A stretch of DNA of 64,000 bases. It comes from Schistocerca nitens. Its lineage: Eukaryota; Arthropoda; Insecta; Orthoptera; Acrididae. A model generated the notes under the pieces. The model did no database searches. It saw only the letters and a program-made list of their open reading frames with translations, and had not been told where the DNA came from. Shown here piece after piece: positions 12,060 through 24,160 of the stretch. Numbering within the stretch: position 1 is the first letter of the stretch; every line of letters begins with the position of its first letter. The position numbers and the translations under genes were made by a program. Location: positions 184,627,548-184,691,547 of the forward strand of contig NC_064618.1 of the NCBI RefSeq assembly GCF_023898315.1, in the 5' to 3' direction.

Positions 12060-13190
12060 CAAACGCATCTCTACGTACCGTAGCAATCCAGTATTTCGCT
12101 TTCTTACGCATTGATTCTTCCTGACTACTCTCTTAAATTTCACTCCAATCCCATCATTAACAAATGTGATCCGAGTCCATATTGTGTATGAATATGCCTC
12201 ACAACCCACTACTTAGTTTCGGAATCTATATAACACAACTGAAATGTTCAAGTATATTCTGGCCTTTTCCAAGTATACCTCTTCCTCCCGTGATTCCTGA
12301 ACTGAGTATTCGCTGTTACTGGCTGAAAAGTATTGCAGAACTCTGTCTTTCTCCTCTCTCGTTGCTACAAAGCCCATATTTTCCTGTAATAGTATCTTCT
12401 ACCCTTTCAGCTGCAACTATGTTCCATACTCCATCACTAATAGATTTTCATCTCTATTTATGTCCTGAATGACCCACTCATTATCCTCACATATTTTCTC
12501 CACCCCTTCATCTTCTGCTTGTGGCGTCGGCAGGTATACCTGAACTATTGTCACTGTTGGTAAACTGTCGATTCCATTCAAAGTAACTCACTCTTCGCCC
12601 TACTACTCCTGGTATAGCATTTTCTGCTGCTATTGAGATTACTGTATACTCGTCTAACCACACAGCCTTGTCTTCTTTCCATTTCACTTCCCTGACCCCG
12701 TCTATATCTAGACTGAACCGTTGCATTTCTCTTTTCAGATGCTGTATCTTCCCTACCATGTTCAAACTTCTGACATTCCAACGTTATCCTTTGGTGGTTA
12801 TTGTATCATTTTCTCATGGTGAGCTCCCCATTGGTAGTCCCCTTCTGGAGCTCCGAATGGAAGACTAGTCCGGCATCTTTTGCCAGTAGAGAGTCATGAC
12901 ACTTTTTCAATTATAGGTCACGTGTCTTGTGCATCCACATTACATGTCTTTAATGCAGTGGTCTCGGGCCCTTTTAGGGCCAGTTTCCGACCCCAAGATT
13001 GCCCTGATCCTCTGTCAGCTCCTCCCTCTTTGAAAAGATATTTTGCTGGATGGTGGTTACTTTTTGTGTCTTAAACCTTTGGTCGCCATTACTGGTGATT
13101 TTTATTCAAAATTTAAGCAGTGTTGTCGTTTGAACCCAGGATCTAGGGCGTTTTGTTTGCTCTTCAAAGACACTAGTGAAGACCAATACC
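12060..13190 (-). mobile_element. LINE family B copy 1: 5' leader and endonuclease part
   Basis: On the minus strand the order is tRNA-like leader (about 13186-13121), 5' untranslated region, then the start of an endonuclease/exonuclease/phosphatase domain. The domain near 12765-12580 contains GKIQHLKREMQRFSLDIDGV and WLDEYTVIS, matching the 'KLENLKREMDRLNLDIVG' type N-terminus of LINE endonucleases. Several stops and indels are present. The RT and 3' end are absent, the opposite of the usual 5' truncation. The leader and this region align with 54620-56460. Confidence 0.75.
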
Positions 13191-15080
13191 ACATGTAGCA
13201 CATGTGAGTAACTGATTTTCCCAACTTGTATCAAAGTAACATTTATTTTAATTCCGCACCAAATTCAAGTTACAACTAATCTTTCCTTCTTGTCTAACTG
13301 TGTGAGTCCAACACAGACGATCTCTACCACAAGTTAATGATTGACAGTAAGAATAATAAACTATTGAAAGGTAGTAAGTTTCACAGCAGGAATTACGATG
13401 ATTGGAGTCACTGTACTGATTTACGATCAGGATAATAAATCCTAAGTTCATTTAGCACTGGCGCTTATTAATTGAAGTTCCCAATCTGTTGTCTGGCTGT
13501 TCGTAGTGCCTAGTGGACATCATCTGGAACCACGTGGAGGTCGCTCTGCGTTGGAGCTGGTTGCAGGGGCTCAGCGAACTGAACTGGAGGTGAGTGGCTG
13601 GATGGCGTCCTAAATACTCGCCCAGAAGAGCGATATCGTCTCCATGTTTGTATGGTGCGTGGTTTACGTGGGCAAAATACTACTTCCACTTGTGACGCTG
13701 CTGTTCAAGATGCGCACACTGCCGGTATCGAGACTGGCCCCACTCATTGCGACGCTAGTGTCATGTTTCCATTGTGCTGGCTGGTGTTCCACATCAAAAC
13801 ACATAGGCTTGATTTGGATAGAATCCACTTTGTTGCGTTGGATACACTGTGTCTGTCATACTGATAACGTCTGGGTCTGCCAAGGGAGTATCTCTTGTGG
13901 AGCTGGAGCATGAGAAACTTGCAGACTATCTCCGTAATGCAGGTACCTGTGCTCGCAGACGCAGGTACGGGATACGGCAGTTCCTATCTGCAGGTGTCAT
14001 CTGCTGCCATGTTCAAATTATCTGCTCTAAACGGTGCACTCGAAAAAAAAAAAAAAAAAAAAAAACAGCATTGCATTCAACTGTCAGATCTTGTGCTGAC
14101 CGCCAACCATCTTGCTTTATAGAGTGGAGAAACCTCCAACCTCTCTACATTCTATGACAAGTAGTGGATATCCAATACCTTGTCACCTACTCAGGGTTTC
14201 ACCGCACATCAACTACTTTCCACAGCTGCTCGTGACAGTAGTAGGTGCTGTTTACTAGATAAGCGCTCGCAGATCCTGGGTCATAACAGTCCGTTCTTTG
14301 TAAAGCCGGTTACGTCATTGGATTTACCCTTTTTGGTCAATATTATTGCTAGAATGATTTCCCGTTCGCCTCTGTACCACGTGGCTGTGACGCTAGCAAG
14401 CGGAATTCCATCTCGCGGTGGGTAATTCTCATAATGTTTCGGCTGGCCAGTGTCTTTCAGAATTCAACTCCTAATCGAAGAATGCAACAGCCGTTTGCGA
14501 TACTGAGTACGAGCAACTGAAAATGAATTAGTCAGTCGTTGCACTACTCTCATATTGCATGTTCTCTGACACATCGCTATGAGCAAGAGCTACTGACACG
14601 CCCGTGTGAAGTTTTGGATGACTCAACAAGTTTCTTGGACTTTATTTCCTGTCATAAATCATCAAGTTCATTCTCAATTAAAACCTACCCCAATCTACCG
14701 CAGTGAGCTATGGATCTGAGCATAATGCATCTTGAGAACTGTGAGTGTTACGTTACAACCAACATTACCGGTTTACAAGAGCAACGATCTGGAATAAACT
14801 TTCAGTTAATATCTGAGATAGAAATGTAGCACTAGCATGAGCTACCAAATTCAGTTAAAATAACATATGAGATGGTACGTAACATGAGATAAATACGGGA
14901 CACTTTTCTGTAAGAGTAATTCTTCGTTCACTGTAAACAATATGTTGGTAACTGACTAGCCTGTAGTTATCATAAAGTGAATTAAGCACATACAGAGATG
15001 TCAAATCTTAAGAACGAAAGTAATTTCCGCATGACGTGGCACTGCCAAATAATACAGCTTGATTACACTTGGACCATACA
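13191..15080. other. Unassigned region
   Basis: Open frames of 70-120 codons (13644-13913, 13849-14157) show no known domain. Apart from a 23-base A-run no repeat boundary was recognised. Confidence 0.35.
14043..14065. repeat. A-homopolymer, 23 bases
   Basis: An uninterrupted run of A. It could be the tail of an undetected retroelement or a simple repeat. No element body was recognised immediately upstream. Confidence 0.9.
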
Positions 15081-15843
15081 TACACTTAAGGAAAAAAATT
15101 GCTACACCAAAAATAATTAAAACAGAGTAATGAAACGTAAACGTGCATGCATAATGTTGTACAGGTGTAGCATGTCTGTTTGTGGGATGGAATTCTATGC
15201 CCGTACGGGGACGATTAATGCTGTTTGTGGGGATGACGCTAGAGCTGTCGTCCTATGATGTCCCATAGTGCTCTATTAGATCTAGTGATCGAGCAGGCCA
15301 AAGCAACATATCAACATTCTGTAGATCTTGTTGGGCTACAACAGCGCTATGTGGACGAGCATAATCCTATTGGAAAACTGGAATGCTGTTCATGAATGAC
15401 AGAAAAACAGGTCGAATCACCAGACTAACGTACAGATTTACAATCAGGGTGTATTGGACAACCACTAGAATGCTCCTGCTGTCACACGAAGTCGCACCCC
15501 GGGCCATAACTCCAGGTATAGATCCAATGTGGTTAGTACACAAACAGGTTGGTCGCAGGCGCTCAAATAGCTTCCTTCTAGCCAACACGTGGCACCGAGA
15601 CACAACTAGTTTGCATCAGAAAACACAACAGGCCTCAACCCTCTCGCTTGATACCACTGAAGTCGCAAGTGGTGTTGGTTTGGGGTCAGTGGAACGCATG
15701 CTACTGGGCATCTGGCTCGGAGCTATGCTTGAAGTAAACGATTTGTAACAGTTCGTTGTGTCACTGTGGCGTAAGCTGCTGCTCAAATTGCTGCTGCATA
15801 TGCAGTACGATGCACCAGTGATATACGCCGACTATGATGTTAT

Positions 15844-15957
15844 CATCGTGATACGACAAGGGACGCTCCCTTGTCTATGACCCAATAATAATGACATCTC
15901 TATCAACACTCTCTTTAGATGACGTCACGTTGGCGAGAAATTCGAAAGACACGCACA

Positions 15958-16048
<91 letters not shown>

Positions 16049-17332
16049 GCAAGCACATACGCATTCACATATTTTACATATTATTTCTTCTCTTTCTCTC
16101 CCTGTCTTTCGGTTTTATGTGTCAGTGAAAAAAATTTTCATAACAAATATTGTACTGGCTCTCTAACAAATTTCATTTCCCTCTGATTTATATTTTACGA
16201 AAAAGAGTTAATGTCTAATACTGTACTGCCTCCTCAGTAAATTTGATTTCTCTGTGTTTGCAATTTTTACTTGATGTTATGAAATGTGAGTCACATACCA
16301 ATACCATAAAGGAGATCCGAACATTGACAGGCTGATGAGAAATTGCTTTACTTTTTCATTTCTTTCGTTTGCTTGTTGATGACTGTGACGTGAGCAACAA
16401 AAGCAAAATCTCGTCAGAATGCTGCACCGACAATTAAATATTGCTTTACTTATCACAGAGAGGAAAGGATAAAACGAATAAAAACTAGTCTACATAAAAA
16501 TTTTATTATAAAAAGCATTATACTCTGATCAACATAAATCTTATTCTGCTTTGTTTTCATTTCAGAGAACAGTTACATGCACCCTTGACTGACTGTGCAC
16601 CGTCTGATTCAATCTACAGTATCACGTCTAGTGGCAGGAGTGAGTGGAAAAGGTTTACAAAGTGTAGCAGCAAACTAAAGCTGCCCTTCATAATTTTTGC
16701 TGATACGAAAAGCCTGCTATAGCCAGTCCCTAATTGCAGTCGTAACAGTAACTCTGTTTCTTATTCTTATCAAGTACACTTACATTCACCACTTAGTATA
16801 GCTTATTACAACCATTTTCACACATGCACTAACGTCAGTAAACCAATCACGTTATGTGTTTTTACATTTTCAAAACTATTCAGTAGAATCAGTGACCAAC
16901 TTTCAATCAGTAGTGACCTCCACCGGAATCACAATTAATGATTTTTTACAATTTCACACAATAAATCAGTCACAAATCATATTTAATATTTCCTCATATC
17001 AGCAACTAATTTTACTCAATTAACTTCATTACTTCTAAGAAACCATTTTTTTATCATAACTGGAACCCACGCTGCTCAGACTGATACACCATTTCTCCAT
17101 TTCTCAGTCTTAGTTTGTCTATGAAAATTCTGAGAAAGATCCATTGGGTAACTGAGACTCCTGTTTCCGGTCCGCTCAGACCCTTGACCGAGAACGCCAA
17201 TCACAGTGGCTGGACAGGCAGTTACGTTAAAAAATACCCAGAAAAAGACTGGAATAAAACTGCATAAGTCACTTAGGAATGAAGCAAGTAGTAAGTGCAA
17301 AGAAATTAAAGTGAAACTGCCTGGTGATGCGA
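15844..17332. mobile_element. Insertion of unknown class within the Tc1-like element
   Basis: This 1.49-kb block separates two parts of the same Tc1-like element. A short repeat (TGATG at about 15837-15841 and 17323-17327) may be its target-site duplication. It contains the (AC)n microsatellite, is AT-rich, and has no long ORF apart from an unrecognised 100-codon minus frame at 17076-17378. It may be a non-autonomous element or an LTR fragment. Confidence 0.4.
15960..16043. repeat. (AC)n microsatellite
   Basis: Dinucleotide AC array of about 84 bp with two interruptions (ATAC and GCAC). It is translated in apparent ORFs as Thr-His repeats, which are artefacts. Confidence 0.97.
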
Positions 17333-17793
17333 ATAGAAGAAGTGCCACGTAGCCGTTCGGCGCCCGGTCATCTTGCAACCATACATTAGCTACATTCCTG
17401 GAACGTCTTTCTGCAGTATCTCAGAAGAAACATCGAACTTCTCGTAGCTCTACTACGCGATCTCGTTCAAAATCAGGAAGGTCATGATAATGGCGTCTTT
17501 GCGCCTTAAAGCCATTCCTGACTAACAACAGCTCACCGTGCCCAATCTCAACTTACGCTCAAGACCCCTACAGCGCGTATTTAAAGTAAACCATCTTTCA
17601 CATGTAGAAACGAGCTGTAAGTATCCTGTTTATATGTTGGCAGCGCGATAGACTGTGTTAATAACTCTTACAGCGCTGTGTGCCCTCTATAACAGTATCT
17701 GTGGCTGGTCAGATTTGCGGTTGGAGGTGACCAGCCAGCAGTGGTGGCACTCAGAGGTGAATAGCCAGCAGTGATGGTGGTTGGATGTTAATA

Positions 17794-19119
17794 CACTACT
17801 GGCCATTAAAATTGCTACACCAAGATGAAATGCAGATGATTAACGGGTATTCATTGGACAAATATATTATACTAGAACGGACATGTGATTACATTTTCAC
17901 GCAGTTTGGGTACATAGATCCTGAGAAATTAGTACCCAGAACAACCACCTCCGGCCGTAATAACGGCCTTGATATGCCTGGGCATTGAGTCAAACAGACC
18001 TTGGATGGCGTGTACAGGTACAGCTGCCCACGCATCTTCAACACGATCCCAAAGTTCATCAAGAGTAGTGACTGGAGTATTATGAAGAGCCGGTTCCTCT
18101 GCCACCATTGACCAGACGTTTTCAATTGGTGAGAGATCTGGAGAATGTGCTGACCAGGGCAGCAGTCAAACATTTTCTGTATCCGGAAAGGCCCGTAAAG
18201 GACCTGCAACATGCAGTCGCGCATTACCCTGCTGAAATGTAGGGTTTCGCAGGGATCGAATGAAGGGTAGAGCTACGGGTCGTAACACATCTGAAATGTA
18301 ACGTCCACTGTTCAAAGTGCCGTCAATGCGAATAAGAGTTGACCGAGACGTGTAATCAATGGAACGCCATACCATCACGCCGGGTGATACGCCAGTACGG
18401 CGATGACGAATACACGCTTCCAATGTGCGTTCACCGCGATGTCGCCAAACACGGATGCGATTATCATGATGCTGTAAACAGAACCTGGATTCACCCAAAA
18501 AATTACGTTTTGTCATTACATGCTGCTGCAAACGTCGTCGAACTGTTCGTGCAGATGATTGTTGTCTTGCAAACGTCCTCATCTGTTCATTCAGGGATCG
18601 AGACGTGGCTGCACGACCCGTTACAGCCATGCGGGTAAGATGCCTGTCATCTCGACTGCCAGTGATACGAGGCCTTTAGGATCAAGCACGGCGTTCCGTA
18701 TCACCCTCCTCAACCCACCGATTCCATATTCTGCTAACAGTCATTGGACCTCGACCAACGCGAGCAGCTATGTCGCGATACGATAAACCGCAATCGCGAT
18801 AGGCTACAAAATTGACTTTTATCTAAGTCGGAAATCAAAGTCGGAAACGTGACGGTACGCATTTCTCCTCCTTACTCGAGGCATCACAACAACGTTTCAC
18901 CAGGCAATATCTGTCTACTGCTGTTTGTGTATGAGAAATCGGTTTGAAACTTTCCTCATGTCAGCACGTTGTAGGTGTCGCCACCGGCGCCAACCTTGTG
19001 TGAATGCTCTGAAAAACTAATCATTAGCATATCACAGCATCTTCTTCCTGTCGGTTAAATTTCGCGTCTGTAGCACGTTATCTTCATGGTGCAGCAATTT
19101 TAATGGCCAGAAATGTAGT
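17794..19119 (-). mobile_element. Tc1-like element E2 in the LTR
   Basis: TIRs contain GGCCATTAAAATTGCTACAC on the left and GGCCATTAAAATTGCTGCAC on the right (reverse-complemented). TA flanks both sides (17792-17793, 19120-19121). It is about 1.33 kb and carries a minus-strand transposase pseudogene. It was inserted into the solo LTR about 180 bp upstream of element E3. Confidence 0.92.
17929..18630 (-). pseudogene. Tc1-like transposase of E2, inactive
   Basis: Tc1 transposases excise and insert elements at TA with a DDE triad. From the N-terminal side: a helix-turn-helix end (ARTVRRRLQQ), only about a dozen residues to GESRF, then RIRVWRHRGERT, PGVMVWRSI, FQQGNARLHVAG, an in-frame stop at 18166-18168, then LLPWSAHSPDLSPIENVW and a normal C-terminus ending GCSGY. 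The first two catalytic positions are glycine where the family has aspartate (DESRF, QQDNARPH). The segment between the second helix-turn-helix and the first catalytic motif is about 35 residues shorter than in E3, so an internal deletion is likely. Confidence 0.9.
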
Positions 19120-19296
19120 TAGCAGTGGCGGAGGTTAGAGGTTTGAAGTGTTAGCGCTAGCGGACGGTCTGGTCGTGTCCGCCATAGAGATTTAAAATAA
19201 TTGACGATTATATAATTTTTTGGTACTGGATGTCACGGACGTTTAAATAGTTTTTTGAACTGTATGTCACGATATAAAGATAATATTTCCTAAATA

Positions 19297-20718
19297 CACT
19301 CCTGGAAATGGAAAAAAGAACACATTGACACCGGTGTGTCAGACCCACCATACTTGCTCCGGACACTGCGAGAGGGCTGTACAAGCAATGATCACACGCA
19401 CGGCACAGCGGACACACCAGGAACCGCGGTGTTGGCCGTCGAATGGCGCTAGCTGCGCAGCATTTGTGCACCGCCGCCGTCAGTGTCAGCCAGTTTGCCG
19501 TGGCATACGGAGCTCCATCGCAGTCTTTAACACTGGTAGCATGCCGCGACAGCGTGGACGTGAACCGTATGTGCAGTTGACGGACTTTGAGCGAGGGCGT
19601 ATAGTGGGCATGCGGGAGGCCGGGTGGACGTACCGCCGAATTGCTCAACACGTGGGGCTTGAGGTCTCCACAGTACATCGATGTTGTCGCCAGTGGTCGG
19701 CGGAAGGTGCACGTGCCCGTCGACCTGGGACCGGACCGCAGCGACGCACGGATGCACGCCAAGACCGTAGGATCCTACGCAGTGCCGTAGGGGACCGCAC
19801 CGCCACTTCCCAGCAAATTAGGGACACTGTTGCTCCTGGGGTATCGGCGAGGACCATTCGCAACCGTCTCCATGAAGCTGGGCTACGGTCCCGCACACCG
19901 TTAGGCCGTCTTCCGCTCACGCCCCAACATCGTGCAGCCCGCCTCCAGTGGTGTCGCGACAGGCGTGAATGGAGGGACGAATGGAGACGTGTCGTCTTCG
20001 GCGATAAGAGTCGCTTCTGCCTTGGTGCCAATGATGGTCGTATGCGTGTTTGGCGCCGTGCAGGTGAGCGCCACAATCAGGACTGCATACGACCGAGGCA
20101 CACAGGGCCAGCACCCAGCATCATGGTGTGGGGAGCGATCTCCTACACTGGCCGTACACCACTGGTGATCGTCGAGGGGACACTGAATAGTGCACGGTAC
20201 ATCCAAACCGTCATCGAACCCATCGTTCTACCATTCCTAGACCGGCAAGGGAACTTGCTGTTCCAACAGGACAATGCACGTCCGCATGTATCCCGTGCCA
20301 CCCAACGTGCTCTAGAAGGTGTAAGTCAACTACCCTGGCCAGCAAGATCTCCGGATCTGTCCCCCATTGAGCATGTTTGGGACTGGATGAAGCGTCGTCT
20401 CACGCGGTCTGCACGTCCAGCACGAACGCTGGTCCAACTGAGGCGCCAGGTGGAAATGGCATGACAAGCCGTTCCATAGGACTACATCCAGCATCTCTAC
20501 GATCGTCTCCATGGGAGAATAGCAGCCTGCATTGCTGCGAAAGGTGGATATACACTGTACTAGTGCCGACATTGTGCATGCTCTGTTGCCTGTGTCTATG
20601 TGCCTGTGGTTCTGTCAGTGTGATCATGTGATGTATCTGACCCCAGGAATTTGTCAATAAAGTTTCCCCTTCCTGGGACAATGAATTCACGGTGTTCTTA
20701 TTTCAATTTCCAGGAGTG
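19297..20718 (+). mobile_element. Tc1-like element E3, nearly intact
   Basis: TIRs CACTCCTGGAAATGGAAA (left) and CACTCCTGGAAATTGAAA (right, reverse-complemented) continue as matching sequence to AAGAACAC, with two mismatches in 27. TA is duplicated at 19295-19296 and 20719-20720. Length is 1,422 bp. It contains one transposase gene on the plus strand. It is the best-preserved DNA transposon in the window and lies in the solo LTR. Confidence 0.96.
19541..20563 (+). pseudogene. Tc1-like transposase of E3 with two nonsense codons
   Basis: The start at 19541 (MPRQRGREPY) is preferred to upstream in-frame ATGs because the family protein is about 340 residues and begins just before the first helix-turn-helix. 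Residues ~12-50 form the first DNA-binding helix-turn-helix and ~75-120 the second. RVVFGDKSRF has D155, FQQDNARPHV D244 and SPDLSPIEHVW E277, so the catalytic triad is complete. Only 32 residues separate the last two, against 34 in Tc1 itself. The frame is open for 307 codons. TGA at 20462-20464 stands where a Trp codon is expected, and a TAG follows 4 codons later. In the same frame the rest (YIQHLYDRLHGRIAAC) runs to TAG at 20561-20563. Only the C-terminal ~33 residues are lost. Confidence 0.93.
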
Positions 20719-21228
20719 TATATTGTTTGCTCTGCAACAAAACCTTTCCTTAGCTTACTACATGGCTATTAGTAGTTAGAACCTACAGTAGCTACAAACT
20801 TTTATTTAGCTGGCTGTATTGGTGCTTGCTGTATCGCTATAGTTCGTGTAATGAAGATTATCTGTGACGTAAGTGTCTCATGAAATGTATAGGTTATCGT
20901 TAGGACTTCTTCTAATTCATGGCCATTCATTTGTGTTAATTATTTGAGCAGTCAGATTGCGTTTGAGTTGTGTTTGTCAGGAATAATTCTGTACGTCTCA
21001 AATGAAATGATAAAGACAAACAAAGAAACAGTACGTTCAGTTTCAATCAGCAGTTTAAGCAGGTTCACTTGCACTCTCTTTCATCCAGCAGTTTCAGAAT
21101 TAAATTTAGAAATTTCACCATCCGAGTTATTTCAATTTAAGTAAAAATTATATGAAGAAATTTCAACGCCTACTAATTTTTGTCACACAACTCCTTCCTT
21201 GCGTTGTGAATTTTTTTCCGTAATTGTG

Positions 21229-22640
21229 TTGCCAGTTCTGCAAGGCAATTTTGAACAATATTTGAGATGAACAGCAGCCTTATTTTAGTCCTTTACTTAT
21301 TTTAAAAGATTCAGAGCTGATAGATTCTACCGTCATTTTTTCAAAGGCAGTAATCAGATTGGTATCATCGCGACACGTGATGATCCACTGGATACTACAA
21401 AATGCGGGGCATGGTTCTTCATGGGGTGCGTTAGGTCATCACGGACGGCAGTACTTTCTCTGCAACGGGCTCTCATGCTGGCCAAAAGTTCGATAATGTG
21501 TTATTGTACTAGGGCGTTCCATCCCTCCACTACTGGCGGTTGGTTCATGCTGAGGTGCTGCGGTGAGTAAACCCAACGTATCCCACACGTACTCTATAGG
21601 ATTTAAGCCGCCGAACATCTTCTCGTTCTAAGACCTGCGCTGGACAATGAGGTCACGCACTGTCAAATAAAAAAATGAACAAATGCGAGGGATATTCACG
21701 CACCGAGGGTTCTGTACGAACTTAATTACGCATATAGATAGTTCATCCACACCGAAAATCAAGAATCTCGACGACCTATTCCTGTTATTAATGTCAGTAC
21801 TAGCGAGACATTGGTCCTGAGAATTCTCGGACTTCCGAGAATGTTTTAATATTGTGAGTTTAAATTTATGTGCAATTTCGTTTTTTTATAATTTTTCATT
21901 CATTTTAATAATTTTGGAATTTTTTTTATCATGCTGGTCTACATGCTAATTTCAGCTTTGACTTCGTCTGCTCTCGTACCTGTTGCGATTCCTGGTAATA
22001 TGTCCGGGAAGTGTCCAGGGAAGATAACGGTATAGAAGAGTATAGAGCTTTCGTTACGTCAGTGTCGATTTGTTCTACGGGATGCTTCAAAGGATATGTT
22101 ATGGGATGTCGGGACCTCATCCCGAACACTAGACGTATAATAATGCATCAATTACCAGTATTAGTTTGCTTTGAAACATTTCAGATGCTGTACGTGTCAT
22201 ATGTGTATACCGTCAGGGAACGTTTGTACATAGACTGAGCACTTCGTTGAGGACTTGTAAACGCAAGCGCTGGTGTGGCTCATTAGTCGGAATACCTTAC
22301 GTCTGTCATCGCTATAGAGGCAAGGCATCGTTTTCACAGCGGCAGGAGACTTCACTTCGTCGATGTTCAGCCAATTGGCATGAGATATTTGTGAATTATA
22401 TACAGAAATCTGCCTCAAACCACTCTATCTACGAAAACCAGCTCAAAATCCCCACAGTAGTTCCCGAAAAGTTTGGCGGATTACGAATGCAATGCAAGTT
22501 ATTGATGATGTGATATAGTTTCAGATGAACACTTTTCGAATTTAGTATTTTACCTGTTCTGTGAACCCTTACTTCTAGCCAAATTCCACGATTCTAGGTA
22601 CCGGCAAGTACACTGTAAGTTTTGTTGAGTCTATCAGAAA
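21229..22640. other. Unassigned; possible Tc1-type fragment at 21340-21660
   Basis: Around 21340-21660 the phrasing (TGTTATTGTACTAGGGCGTTCCATCCCTCC and similar) resembles the 5' part of minus-oriented Tc1-like elements, but no motif is firm enough to annotate. The rest shows no recognisable content. Confidence 0.3.
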
Positions 22641-22699
22641 TATGGCCACGTCCTTTTATTACATTGACGTAACGGTCCGAATGATATCTGTATCCGACC

Positions 22700-24160
22700 T
22701 CTGAAATAAGAGTATTAACAGTAGAACAGACACACAGCAGAATAACGGACAACAAAGCGATTGTCCAAGGGTTCCGTTCTTACCGATTGAGCCACGGAAC
22801 CGTAACAAGAATTCACGGCTGAATTCACCCACCAAAGGACGCACATGGGAAAGGAGTACAGTATCCCAATAACTCGACCAGTGAATGTACCGCGTTCAAA
22901 GATTTGGAGGTCAGTACGCCCATGCAGCATTATGCCTCCCCACATCGCAACACGTGAACCACTGATAGGATCATGGTCGACAACGTTCCTGGGTGCATTA
23001 CGTATTCCCGTTGTAATTTAACTTCGTCTGTACGGTCAGTTTGCATGTACATTTTACAGTCGCCGACGATTATAAACGTTACCTTCTTGCACTCGGAAGC
23101 AGTTGCAGAGGTCCCGGAATCCGGGTAAGTTGGCTACAGACTACTTTTCCTCTGTTGCAATTCCTGTGTCACCCTGAAAAGTTACTTAAAAACCCATTTA
23201 CTATTGAACGATTTAGCACCCTTCTTCCCAATACGGCGTGTACATGGCATTTTTAGATTTGTTTACAACCCCAAATTACACAACATTCGCCTTTAACAAA
23301 GTCCCTCGTATGTCGGGCTTTCAACAAACGTCCCACTGTTCCTTCCTAGAGGCATGAACTTCAAAGTTCCAACTCCCAGGATTTCCGTGGACCGAAGGGT
23401 ATCACCTAGGCGGGACGTAAGTGGCATGGAGTAATCACTCTCTGCAACAAGTGCCGCAACGGGCCGTAATATCTCCGCCTGCCGGCCCTTTTCGCAGACA
23501 TGGTACGGCCATCACAGCACACGGTACATGTAAAAGTGAAACAAAAATTACGCTCACAGAAGGCCGTTCGAAAAGATGTAATCAACAGAACAAGAAAATT
23601 ATTTTTAAAAATCGTGGACATCATTCTACAGATTGAGACATCAAGGTATAACACATGACTTTAAGCCAAATCGATATGTTACACCTCACCACCGCACTCC
23701 ATGCGACGCTACGCCATCACTTGGCAGATCCATTCACTTCTCATCAGAGGAGCACGAGACGCCACTTCCCTTTGGTCTAGTCCCCGTGATCTTGGCATTA
23801 TATCAAAAGGTGCCGCCGATTTGCGGATGTCAACGGAACACAACGTACTGGTAGTCGATCAAAGAGATCACTCCTAAGTAGTAGCCGTGCCGCGGTTCAC
23901 TGTTTGTTTGCTTCCCTTGCAATCCTGTTAAACGTGGTTACAACTGCACCTGCCGTTTGATGTGGGTCCCTTCTAGCTAGCTGGACAATGTGGGGGTAAT
24001 CTGATGTTGTATTTGACCATGGTTGATCACCTGCTCTACATTGGGCAGCAGTGCCTGTAGTTCGAAATGCTCCCAATGCACGTGAAACAATGCTGTGAGT
24101 GATACAAAACTCCTGGGCTACACTCGTCACACTTCGTCCTTTTTCAAGTTTCCCGATAAT
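22700..24160 (-). pseudogene. Tc1-like transposase relic, interrupted
   Basis: On the minus strand: VTSVAQEFCITHSIVSRA (first helix-turn-helix, about 24130-24075) followed by FRTTGTAAQ; the second helix-turn-helix region at about 23890-23700; then at 22950-22850 MWGGIMLHGRTDLQIFERG, the core strand before the second catalytic residue. The distance between the last two blocks is about 600 bp more than in other Tc1 proteins, so 23040-23650 is probably an insertion. Stops and frameshifts abound. No TIRs were identified. Confidence 0.75.
22735..22812 (-). repeat. tRNA-like repeat fragment
   Basis: The minus strand reads GGTTCCGTGGCTCAATCGGTA, an A-box-like tRNA start (TGGCTCAATCGG), followed by GGAACCCTTGGACAATC. 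No B-box was found. I read it as the head of a third, truncated SINE joined to the Tc1-like relic, not as a tRNA gene, because no acceptor stem or anticodon arm can be drawn. Confidence 0.35.

Larger units (their letters stand above)
17616..21165 (+). mobile_element. Solo LTR interrupted by two Tc1-like elements
   Basis: The block begins TGTAAGTATCCTG and ends ATTTCA, the TG...CA ends typical of LTRs. It lies exactly inside the broken Tc1-like element at 15083-21228. Without its own two insertions it is about 0.8 kb and has no internal coding region, so it is best read as a solo LTR left by recombination. Flanking AACGAGC and AACGCC may be a degenerate 5-bp target duplication. Family assignment (Gypsy or other) is not possible from the LTR alone. 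Confidence 0.65.
15083..21228 (-). mobile_element. Decayed Tc1-like element carrying two large insertions
   Basis: The left end CACTTAAGGAAAAAAATTGC and the right end (reverse-complemented CACAATTACGGAAAAAAATT) are imperfect inverted repeats. TA precedes the left end. Three separated blocks, 15083-15843, 17333-17612 and 21166-21228, read as one Tc1-type element in minus orientation; this is partly recognition of a family I know from grasshoppers. The middle block is the N-terminal/5' part and the last is the TIR region. It is too decayed to show an ORF. Two gaps are filled by foreign DNA: about 1.49 kb (15844-17332) and a solo LTR (17616-21165). Confidence 0.65.

Noticed and set aside
15960..16043. 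CRISPR-like or satellite array
   Set aside because: Simple AC dinucleotide repeat without spacers.
15891..16166. ORFs with His-Thr repeats across the AC array
   Set aside because: They are translation of a dinucleotide repeat, with no coding evidence outside it.
19645..20206. Long minus-strand ORFs (143 and 101 codons) opposite the E3 transposase
   Set aside because: Shadows of a GC-rich coding frame on the other strand; no independent motifs.
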